Source: Sulfurimonas sp. HSL3-7 (lineage in GTDB: Bacteria; Campylobacterota; Campylobacteria; Campylobacterales; Sulfurimonadaceae). From it: a stretch of 64,000 bases of DNA. Position 1 is the stretch's first letter; every line of letters starts with the position of its first letter. The notes below the pieces were generated by a model, which was given only the letters and a program-made list of their open reading frames with translations, was not told the DNA's origin and ran no database searches. The stretch spans positions 2,418,001 to 2,482,000 of the forward strand of contig NZ_CP147919.1 of the NCBI RefSeq assembly GCF_039645985.1, written 5' to 3'. Of this stretch, positions 53,046-64,000 are shown one piece after another. The position numbers were made by a program, and so were the translations under genes.

Positions 53046-54272
53046 TTAAAAGGATTCCACGATGCTCAGCACCTGCATCACGTAACTCGGTTTTCGCATT
53101 CCAACTAAAATATAATCGATGTTTTCTTCTTCGAACAGGAACTTCAGTGCGCACTCCTGAAGCGCTTTGTCACATCCCGCCAGCTTCTCTTTGAGTTGCA
53201 CCTTGGTCATCTTTGTGCACTCGAATGCCACCATCTTTGCATACTCCTGCAAGAAGAGGTCCAAAGATTCAGCAAGCAGTTCGACCGCACCGGGATCAAG
53301 TTCGCGTAACCCGTTTTGTAGATGGGGTATAACTTGTGTATGCAAAAACTGTTCGTACTCTCCGACATATCCAAAACGGTGCTTTACATCATCAAGCTGT
53401 GCGATCATATTGTGCACACTCCGCAAACTGTCGTCATCTGTCATCGTCAGAATCTCATTGAGATGGTGGTAATAGTCGTGCGGCTCCTCATAAGTGGCCA
53501 GTCTGAACATCAAATTGTTTGCCTGTGCATTGAATGGACGATTGGCAAGGACACGCAGGCCATTTTTCTTTGCCCACGCCGCACATTTCAGCCCTTCTGT
53601 CTCGAGTAGATTGATTGGTAATTGCAGCGTTGAGAAGTGATGATTCTCAACGCCGGCCTCTTTTGCCGCGCGCTTGGCAATCGTAACAAGGTCCTCATAC
53701 GGTAAAAACTCCGGATCCTTGCTCTCTTTAGCAAACGAATTTGAACTTATGCCATAACTCTTGATACGACCCCTTTGTACCTCTTTTTCAAGTGCGACAA
53801 AAGCTTTTTCTATACGCTCAAACATCCTGTCCAGGGTCTCATTTCTATCAAGATCATGGTTGATGGCATCCAAGATAAAGTACTCCGGATTATGAATCAA
53901 ATAGCAACCTATACTATCCATATTCAAACGTTCCAGAGATCGTGTCAACTGATCTTCCATAAACTCCGGGGAGATGCAGTGATAGATATGGTCGGCATAC
54001 TTGACGATCTCCGGAAAGTGTTCCCCCTCTTGAATACGCTGAAGAGTTGAGCCCTGGATGTAACCAAACTTACTGACGATCTCGACATGTTCAATCGCAC
54101 TTGTCGGCATAGGTTGAAACGCCAATGCAATCGCTCTCTCGGCCCCTCCGTCCATATAGTTTGTCGATGTGTCAATGAGATCAACACCCTCTTCAACAGC
54201 TGTCTTGATAGCTTGAATATGCTCGGGGTTACGGTCACTTATTCGATAGGTTCCAAATCCGATTTTTGCCAC
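53046..54272 (-). CDS. Aldo/keto reductase family protein
   Basis: NAD(P)H-linked oxidoreductase fold, 408 residues, longer than the usual 320. Starts at GTG 54272 with AAGGAAG ahead. Candidate tetrad: Asp in DLIDTSTNYM with Tyr39, Lys in VSKFGY, His in YLIHNPE. The extra length is a C-terminal helical region (about 290-408). The substrate is unknown. Confidence 0.85.
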   Translation of the reverse strand: MAKIGFGTYRISDRNPEHIQAIKTAVEEGVDLIDTSTNYMDGGAERAIALAFQPMPTSAIEHVEIVSKFGYIQGSTLQRIQEGEHFPEIVKYADHIYHCISPEFMEDQLTRSLERLNMDSIGCYLIHNPEYFILDAINHDLDRNETLDRMFERIEKAFVALEKEVQRGRIKSYGISSNSFAKESKDPEFLPYEDLVTIAKRAAKEAGVENHHFSTLQLPINLLETEGLKCAAWAKKNGLRVLANRPFNAQANNLMFRLATYEEPHDYYHHLNEILTMTDDDSLRSVHNMIAQLDDVKHRFGYVGEYEQFLHTQVIPHLQNGLRELDPGAVELLAESLDLFLQEYAKMVAFECTKMTKVQLKEKLAGCDKALQECALKFLFEEENIDYILVGMRKPSYVMQVLSIVESF

Positions 54273-54437
54273 AATTCTTCCTTGTGTGAATGTTCGTGCA
54301 ATTATAGCAAAGATGCTTTGTATCGGTAAAAGAGTGTCTGTAGGTAGCCAATTTGATCTATAAAGAGAGAGAACTTTATATATTGTAGATTTTGTGCCAA
54401 AGTTGCCCCGAAAGTGTTATCGGCACAGTAGGAGGCG

Positions 54438-54465
54438 AACTTCGGTGCAAGATGCACCTGAAGTT
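54438..54465 (-). terminator. Long hairpin directly after the lipoprotein operon
   Basis: Arms AACTTC-GGTGCA and TGCACC-TGAAGTT pair with a single bulge, 6 bp beyond the lipoprotein stop codon. The T-tract is lacking, so it may be a stabilising 3' end. Confidence 0.55.
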
Positions 54466-54470
54466 ACGAA

Positions 54471-55331
54471 TTATTTAAACGGTTTAGCCAGGTCTTTTTC
54501 AATTGCGCCCGGAACACTGGCAATCGTCATAAACTCACCCATTGTAAGTCTAGGATAGCTGATAGCGATATAGTATTTCGGTGCCAATGCCTTCGCTTTG
54601 CCATCTTCGATCAAGACAGTATAAGGAAGGATATTTGCATTCTGGAAGCCGATCTTTTTGACAAACTTGGAGGTCTTTGTCCCCAATGCATAGCCGATAA
54701 GTGTACGTCCTTCAGCAAGCTGAAGTTCGAACAGCAACCCTTTGCCTTTTTTGTAACCTTTGGCTTTTTCCAAAAGTTCCGAGCTGTCGCCTTCTGCAAG
54801 AAGAGCCTGCTCGTTGTAATACGGCATACCCATCATAAAGTGGTAGTCTGCAAGACCGTCGAATGCCCATTTGTCATCAGATCCTTTCAGCTCGCCAAAT
54901 GCAGTGCTGAGGCTTTTTTCGATCGCTAAAGCAGCTTGATAATCAAATTCATCCTGCAGGAATGCTTTACCGTAGTATGTCGGGTTTGTAATGCTGATCT
55001 CTTGTTTCTCACCATTGACAAGAAGGCGAAGCACTGCCGCGTAGCCGCGACCAGGTTTGTTCGCTGCCACTTTCAATGCATCATTTGTGAAAACGATAGA
55101 CGTATAAAGACCCTTTTTATCGACTTTATAGGCTGTCACAACATCAAAACCTGCTTCTTTCAGTTTCGCCTCTGCCGTTTCAACATCAACATAGGCTCCT
55201 AGAAGGTAGGTACTTACCTCTTTTTCAGCCGGTGCACTCAATGTCGTATCAGCGGCTTCAGCCGACTTGGACGAACAACCGCTGAACGATAGAACGAGTG
55301 CTGCGACGATGAACGCTAATACTTTTCTCAT
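54471..55331 (-). CDS. Lipoprotein coupled to a DUF302-like protein
   Basis: Unknown. 286 residues; signal peptide with lipobox SFSGC (Cys near 19), then two similar alpha/beta segments: one with YVDVETAEAKLKEAGFDVV and the other with GEFMTIASVPGAIEKDL. The start ATGA overlaps the upstream stop by 4 bp, so it is translated with that gene. Periplasmic face of the inner or outer membrane. Confidence 0.75.
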   Translation of the reverse strand: MRKVLAFIVAALVLSFSGCSSKSAEAADTTLSAPAEKEVSTYLLGAYVDVETAEAKLKEAGFDVVTAYKVDKKGLYTSIVFTNDALKVAANKPGRGYAAVLRLLVNGEKQEISITNPTYYGKAFLQDEFDYQAALAIEKSLSTAFGELKGSDDKWAFDGLADYHFMMGMPYYNEQALLAEGDSSELLEKAKGYKKGKGLLFELQLAEGRTLIGYALGTKTSKFVKKIGFQNANILPYTVLIEDGKAKALAPKYYIAISYPRLTMGEFMTIASVPGAIEKDLAKPFK

Positions 55332-56329
55332 ATACTTTTTGCTCCAAGACCTTCCATAATCGAAACGATCTCTTTGTCAAGCGTATGGATTGCATCGACT
55401 TTTTTCTGATCTTTGATCCCCATTACAGCGATCCAGTTTTCAAGTTTCGGCATACCGACGACCATTTTATTGCTTCCTTTTTCGATGTACATGTACATTG
55501 AACATGGTGCAAAAACACCGGCATCCGGACGACCACCCTCTTTATTGAAAATACCTTCAGAGAATTTGAAGTGGCATAGCGAGTAGACAAAGTATGCATC
55601 GTATTTGCCGAAGTCTAGCTCCAAGTCTGTATAGGCTTCTTTAAAGTTTTTGTAGCCCGCGATGATATATTTGTGCTCTTCGAATGCTGCTTCGAACTCT
55701 TCCTGGAACTCATCGATAAATTCGGAAAGATCTTCCGGACGGTCAAAAGTCACTTCGAATTTCATCATAGGGTTTGCCGGGATTTTGTCATATGAGACCA
55801 TTTCCACTTTACCGCCAAGTTTCTCATCGATAAGATCGTCAAGCGGTTTGAAGGTCTCTGCGAACTCTTTACGGATCGTTTTGTCCTGTACACCGACGAT
55901 GTCAAGCATTGTCTCCGGTGTAATATGACCGACATATGAGATATTCTCGTTCTGGTTTTTATAGATATGAAGGTTGAACGGACTGAAACCACCAAGTTCC
56001 GGTGCCTGAAGAAGCAGCGGACGAAGCGCCTCATCTGCAGCAATAGAGAAGAAGCCAAGATTGTCAAGATTCGTTGAACCGTATTTTGTCGCATAACCGT
56101 CACTGATACGTTCGTGCGGGTCAGAAAGGATAAAACCGATATCTTCAAGGTCATTGTTGACCATCTCATTGTATTTTTTCTCTACTTCAGAAACCGCTTT
56201 CTCATCCTTAGGCTTGTCTTTCAACATTGTATCGTTAATAGCGTTGAAACGCACACCGAACTCTTGCCCCATTGCCATTGTCGCTGCAAGGCTTAGTGCT
56301 AATGCACCTGTTACTAGTTTTGTAAACAT
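55328..56329 (-). CDS. Secreted protein with two DUF302-like domains
   Basis: Function unknown. 333 residues from ATG 56329 (AGGGA 5 bp upstream; an ATG 13 codons earlier has no site). Signal peptide (VTGALALSLAATMAMG). Two DUF302-like units: residues around SPFNLHIYKNQ...ITPETMLDIVG and around APCSMYMYIEKGSNKMVV...PKLENWIAVMG, each with the Pro-Cys/Phe then Tyr/Lys strand pattern. DUF302 proteins in related bacteria occur with sulphur or envelope redox genes. Coupled to the lipoprotein gene by ATGA. Confidence 0.78.
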   Translation of the reverse strand: MFTKLVTGALALSLAATMAMGQEFGVRFNAINDTMLKDKPKDEKAVSEVEKKYNEMVNNDLEDIGFILSDPHERISDGYATKYGSTNLDNLGFFSIAADEALRPLLLQAPELGGFSPFNLHIYKNQNENISYVGHITPETMLDIVGVQDKTIRKEFAETFKPLDDLIDEKLGGKVEMVSYDKIPANPMMKFEVTFDRPEDLSEFIDEFQEEFEAAFEEHKYIIAGYKNFKEAYTDLELDFGKYDAYFVYSLCHFKFSEGIFNKEGGRPDAGVFAPCSMYMYIEKGSNKMVVGMPKLENWIAVMGIKDQKKVDAIHTLDKEIVSIMEGLGAKSI

Positions 56330-56774
56330 GAATCTCCCTTTTTTAAGCTTCTTGTGTTTTTTGCACAAAAATTTTGCTGAGTAATTTTATCACAAATGTA
56401 TCAACAACCATTGACAAAACCTATATTTACATATGATTTTTACCAAATGTAGCATTATGACAGCATCGGTGATTGTATGCATAAATTGACTCTATGACTA
56501 TTATGAATGTAGCTAATAATTGTGGAATGGTTGTGGAGTGTCTTTAACTTATGGTTTTTACTTATAACCGATTGCCTAACTTAATTCAGTTTTATCACTA
56601 CTTTTGATCCTCTATCATTAACTCTGTCAAAATGCTTTTGTACATAGTGCAACTTGAAGGTGATGAAAAAGGTTTGATTAATTGATTTTATAGAGAGTAG
56701 AGCAAGATATAGAAGTGTCTGTATTCCCATCAAAACGATGGGAATAGGTAAAGAAAGTATAAATCAGCTTCTAA
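56330..56774. other. Intergenic region between DUF302-like operon and fadL-type gene
   Basis: 445 bp, AT-rich, no gene seen. It carries the terminator of the porin gene (56723-56745) and presumably the promoter of the DUF302-like operon. Confidence 0.5.
56723..56745 (-). terminator. Terminator hairpin after the FadL-type gene
   Basis: Perfect 9-bp stem ATTCCCATC/GATGGGAAT with a CAAAAC-type loop, 30 bp after the stop on the minus strand. Confidence 0.65.
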
Positions 56775-58037
56775 TTAGAATACATAGTTAAGACCGATAG
56801 CAACACTTGTCTGTGAGTGTTTCGCTGTGATGTCTTGACCTGCAAAGTTCGTGAAAGTTTTGCTGATTTCTGGTGCATATGCAAGAGCAACATCAACTGA
56901 TGCTTGCTTAGTAAAGCCATATGTACCACCGACTGTTACGTGTGATTCTGTCGTAGCTGGGAAACCTAGCAAGTTAAATGTGTTTACTGTTCCCGCAGTT
57001 AGGCCGGCACTATTAACATTAGTTTCTCCTGCAGCACCAAAAGCAACTTTTTGTTCTTCAATAGGGCTTGCAGAGTAGTTATAACCGACACGTGCAGCCC
57101 AAGAATCAGCAGCATACTCATAACCGATTGCGATGACATCTTGGTCAACCCAGTCAAAGTCTTTATAACCCTCAGCGTCTGACCATTTGATCTGTTTGTA
57201 ATCAAGTGCAATCGTATTGCCTGCAATTTCATAACTTACACCAAGACCAATTTCCGCTGGTGTTGACAGTTTGTCATTGTCATACGATCCAGTTGTTGAA
57301 AAAGGGCTAACAGTCGTGGATAATACGTTTCTATATTCCATATCGATTTGAGATTTATATGAAGCACCGATTGTCACACCTGCGATCTGATAAGCAGCAC
57401 CGATATTCACACCGAAAGCAAGATCTTGACCCACACCGGCTCCAAAGTTTGTTCCTTGTGCAGGTGCAGCTGGGTTCGGATTACCTGGGTATTCATAGTT
57501 AATATCTAACGCACCATATTGTAAAACTGGTGTAACACCAATACTGAAACCGCTATTAGCGTATGTTAGAGGTACACCAAATTGCATAAGTTGTAAGTTA
57601 GTAACCATTTGCATTTGAGTTCCGCCATCAGCTGCTTTGTCTGCATCACGGTAATCTACACCCATACCGGCTGTACCCCACATACCGATACCCCAGTAGA
57701 AATTCTCGTTTACTTTGGTAGCGATAGAGATTGAAGGAATAACGCTTAGATCTGCTGCACTAGTCTCAGTTGAATCTCCACCACCTATGTTATTTGTGCT
57801 TTTAACATTTGGCATAAAAATGGTGCCGCCGAATTGAATTTCAGTACTTTCAACTGAAGAGATAAGAGCAGGATTCACTAATGCAGATTCAGCCCCATGA
57901 GCCATACCGATTCCAACACCACCCATAGCACGTGCTTTAGCACCAATACCAATTAGATTTGAACCATTTGTTGCGAATGCAGATGTTGCACCAAGTACCA
58001 TTGAAGCTGCAAGAGCCAATTTAATTGTTTTTCTCAT
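56775..58037 (-). CDS. FadL/OmpP1/TodX-type outer-membrane transporter
   Basis: Imports hydrophobic compounds across the outer membrane. 420 residues; signal peptide (LALAASMVLGATSAFA), the family opening NGSNLIGIGAKARAMGGVGIGMA, SALVNPALISS, then a beta-barrel ending in GLNYVF. The substrate could be fatty acids, hydrocarbons or elemental-sulphur species. A clean -10 (TATAAT, 58100-58105) lies 63 bp upstream. Confidence 0.92.
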   Translation of the reverse strand: MRKTIKLALAASMVLGATSAFATNGSNLIGIGAKARAMGGVGIGMAHGAESALVNPALISSVESTEIQFGGTIFMPNVKSTNNIGGGDSTETSAADLSVIPSISIATKVNENFYWGIGMWGTAGMGVDYRDADKAADGGTQMQMVTNLQLMQFGVPLTYANSGFSIGVTPVLQYGALDINYEYPGNPNPAAPAQGTNFGAGVGQDLAFGVNIGAAYQIAGVTIGASYKSQIDMEYRNVLSTTVSPFSTTGSYDNDKLSTPAEIGLGVSYEIAGNTIALDYKQIKWSDAEGYKDFDWVDQDVIAIGYEYAADSWAARVGYNYSASPIEEQKVAFGAAGETNVNSAGLTAGTVNTFNLLGFPATTESHVTVGGTYGFTKQASVDVALAYAPEISKTFTNFAGQDITAKHSQTSVAIGLNYVF

Positions 58038-59589
58038 ACGTTAATTCTCCTAAGAATTGAAAAGTTTAAAATCCGAACTCTCGAATTTTGACTGCGTTCA
58101 TTATAGGTCAGTAAAAATAAACTGAAACTTAAATGAAAAGTAAATGTAATAACAAATTATTATAATAATTACTACATTCTTTATTAAATAAGTCGACATA
58201 ATGACAATTATTTTGATACTATTGAAATAAGCCACAAAATTAACAATTTATAACAAATTAACATTATATCGACTAGTATATGTATTATTATTATATTAAA
58301 TCAAGTTGCAAGTACATGTGTAGAAAAGAAACACCTAGTAAATACTTACATACTTCAGCGGTCAATATATGAAAAATATATATCATAAATTCTGATAGTA
58401 TCTTCATGTATAAATTCGTTGAAATTCCCTGCTTGCCTTATATACACGGTATAAATCGATAAATTAAAATGCAGACACTGCTGCACCTGTACATAATACA
58501 TTTGAATATTTAGCCTTTATAACGCCGGTGTACAGCTCACTCAAACATTATATTTACGCAACATTTATATTTTGGAACTCGTAAATATGCATTGATCATA
58601 CTTCAACGATGTAATAGGAAAAATAATATCGTCGTATCGACTGTTATAGATACATAAAATGGGTTTCGTATAAACATCTTAAACAAACTGAGCAGAAGAA
58701 CACACAATATGATCATGAGAGACAAAGAACTAGGATATCTAATAAGAAATTATACGGATGATGAGTTGCAATATCATAAAGAAACGAGCAGCCAGTACGA
58801 AAGGATGAACGTACATCAGAATATGAAAGTAATGATTGTTTGGTATATAAGCAGTATTTGAAGTGATTGATTGATTTGAAGAGTAGGATATCAGATAAAA
58901 AATAATCCCAAAGGATGATTTGTAATGAGTACAGTAGCACAAGATGGAGCAAATGAACGAAGTGAAACAATATAATAGGACAAGACACGCTACGGCCTGC
59001 AATATAAACAGATATGGTCCCAGAGGCATGTCTTGTAGGGAAATAGCTAATTTGAATTTAAAATAAAAAGAGAACCGACAGAGAAGTAGGCTCTCGTATA
59101 CTGCGATCAACATCAACGTCAACATCGCGGCATAAAATAGACCTGATACATGCACAGAAAAGATGTGCAGAGGCATGTTTTATGTGTGGATAAAGATATA
59201 GCGCACAGATAGTTTGTAATTAAATGATTATAGGGATGTGAGATAAATCCGAGAACTGGGATATCTCATAGAAAAGATGCCCAAAGGCATGTTTTGTATG
59301 AGTAAAGTAGCAATAAATAGAGAGTGTAACGATCAATAGCCGGCGATTTGTATATGATAAAAGTTATGATTGTTAAGAGTAAATGTAGTTTATGGGAGTT
59401 TGTATAATCCGAGAACTAGGATATCTCATAGAAAAGCTGACTAAATGTCAGGTTTTATCTGAGTAAAGTCGCATAAGATGGAGCAAATGAACGAAGTGAA
59501 TACGCAGACAATAGCCGCCGATATGGATGTGAAAAAGTTTATAATAATTGTAAATGATTGAAGTTTAAAAATTGAAGTAAATCCGAGAA
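58038..59589. repeat. Gene-free tract with decayed post-5S tandem repeats
   Basis: 1.55 kb of AT-rich sequence downstream of the rRNA operon. A block AATCCGAGAACTAGG, which also directly follows 5S rRNA at 59580-59594, recurs at 59247 and 59407 and as a trimmed form at 58726; after it come ATATCTCATAGAAAAG, a short hairpin, and a T-rich GAGTAAAGT tail. The hairpins differ between copies but keep pairing: GATGCC/GGCATG (59276), CTGAC/GTCAG (59437) and ATCC/GGAT (about 58904). A second block AGATGGAGCAAATGAACGAA occurs at 58942 and 59476. Copies decay with distance from 5S. Confidence 0.7.
58100..58105 (-). promoter_or_regulatory. -10 element of the FadL-type gene
   Basis: TATAAT on the minus strand 63 bp before the start codon, with T-rich sequence but no -35 match upstream, as is common in Campylobacterota. 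Confidence 0.6.
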
Positions 59590-59704
59590 CTAGGCGGCGA
59601 CCTACGTTTCCACACCTGAAAGGTGCAGTATCATCAGCGAAGGGAGGCTTAGCTTCTGGGTTCGGAATGGAGCCAGGCGTTTCCCTCTCTCTATAGCCAC
59701 CTAG
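59590..59704 (-). rRNA. rrf: 5S rRNA
   Basis: About 115 nt, ends pairing CTAGGTGGC with GCCGCCTAG; internal conserved segment CCGAACCCAGAAG and the ACACCTTTCAGGTGT-type hairpin. Last gene of the rRNA operon. Confidence 0.93.
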
Positions 59705-59822
59705 ACAATCGGAAGTAAAAGCATCGAGATGATCTTACTTCCAACTGCTTGGATATATTGGAGTAGTTAATTATTGTCAGTCAACAGGTTTTGTAACTAT
59801 AATCGATTCATGCTGCTCATTC

Positions 59823-62812
<2,990 letters not shown>

Positions 62813-62948
62813 AAATAAAGCAGTCAATGAATTAATTGTAGTTACAATTTTGTTGACTTTGACAATAATAAGTTAAATAACATCTAGACTTCTAAAAGTC
62901 TAATTCAAATACTTCGTTTAGTACTTGAATTAAACTTCTAACCTCTAA

Positions 62949-63024
62949 TGGTGGAGAATAGCGGGATCGAACCGCTGACCTCCTGCGTGCAAGGCAGGCG
63001 CTCTCCCAGCTGAGCTAATTCCCC
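62949..63024 (-). tRNA. tRNA-Ala(TGC)
   Basis: Acceptor GGGGAAT/ATTCTCC, anticodon stem CCTGC/GCAGG with loop CTTGCAC (anticodon TGC), T loop TTCGATC, encoded CCA. In the 16S-23S spacer. Confidence 0.97.
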
Positions 63025-63047
63025 ATCCGGTCTTCGTGATCTTTACA

Positions 63048-63124
63048 TGGTGGGCCTAGGAGGACTTGAACCTCCGACCTCACCCTTATCAGGGGTGCAC
63101 TCTAACCAGCTGAGCTATAGGCCC
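63048..63124 (-). tRNA. tRNA-Ile(GAT)
   Basis: Acceptor GGGCCTA/TAGGCCC, anticodon stem CACCC/GGGTG with loop CTGATAA (anticodon GAT), T loop TTCAAGT, encoded CCA. First tRNA of the spacer. Confidence 0.97.
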
Positions 63125-63242
63125 TAATTAATATGTTCAAATAACATAGATCACTGAAAACTAAGTAAGTAGACACGTTAACTCTTCTAAGACGTGAGAT
63201 TTTCTCTTGAGTTCGTCAATCGAATGCGAACTCGTTACTCTA

Positions 63243-64000
<758 letters not shown>

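Noticed and set aside
58739-59176. Minus-strand 145-codon hydrophobic frame in the gene-free tract
   Set aside because: It runs through several decayed repeat copies, has no ribosome site or family resemblance, and its hydrophobic look follows from AT-rich codons.

Overview
The window reads as a chromosomal core-genome segment of a free-living Campylobacterota (epsilonproteobacterial) species of moderate GC, most like the Sulfurimonas/Sulfuricurvum/Sulfurovum side of the phylum. Support comes from the beta operon running into the str operon (tRNA-tuf-rpmG-secE-nusG-rplKAJL-rpoBC-rpsL-rpsG-fusA), rpoB and rpoC as separate overlapping genes, the argS-tatA and nfu-TPR-murE gene orders that I recall from Campylobacter, a leucyl/arginyl-tRNA-protein transferase of epsilon type, and many small predicted outer-membrane barrels. 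The genus cannot be fixed without a database search. I see no prophage, transposase, CRISPR array or integron.

Layout. 1-2.8 kb: a P-type cation ATPase, cut by the left edge, divergent from a CorA-type transporter. 2.9-5.4 kb: a RimK-like ATP-grasp ligase, a retropepsin-like protease with no canonical start codon, and a divergent AspA/AstE-type zinc amidohydrolase; together they look like a peptide-tagging and trimming set. 5.4-6.4 kb: tRNA-Arg and two small secreted paralogues. 6.4-6.8 kb: a non-coding hairpin array made of two 158-bp units. 6.8-14.8 kb: argS, tatA, an unknown Cys protein, dedA, murG, ftsW and a secreted protein on the minus strand, divergent from an FtsI-like penicillin-binding protein. 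15-20.4 kb: a lipoprotein, panC, prfB, a cold-shock protein, bpt and a periplasmic protein.

20.7-38.4 kb is the large translation/transcription block on the minus strand. It is headed by a consensus promoter and four tRNAs before tuf, with tRNA-Trp between rpmG and secE. Large hairpins sit between rplL and rpoB and between rpsG and fusA, and a promoter is nested inside terminator arms ahead of rplJ. 38.5-58 kb is metabolic and envelope housekeeping: YaaA, a K+ channel, a Sel1-OMPLA fusion, a thioredoxin, an RlmB-type methyltransferase, NhaA, transketolase, polyprenyl synthase followed by a relic of a second copy's 3' end, panD, a [2Fe-2S] ferredoxin, two paralogous barrels, a Big2 lipoprotein, murE, nfu, an aldo/keto reductase, a coupled DUF302-like/lipoprotein pair and a FadL-type porin.

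58-59.6 kb has no convincing gene. It holds decayed tandem copies of the sequence that follows 5S rRNA, each with a variable hairpin. 59.6-64 kb is an rRNA operon on the minus strand, 16S-Ile-Ala-23S-5S, with the 16S gene running off the right edge. Nothing in the window is an obvious new defence or biosynthetic system. The most unusual items are the RimK/protease/AspA set with its ATC-like start, the hairpin array, the post-5S repeat tract, and the ispA relic.
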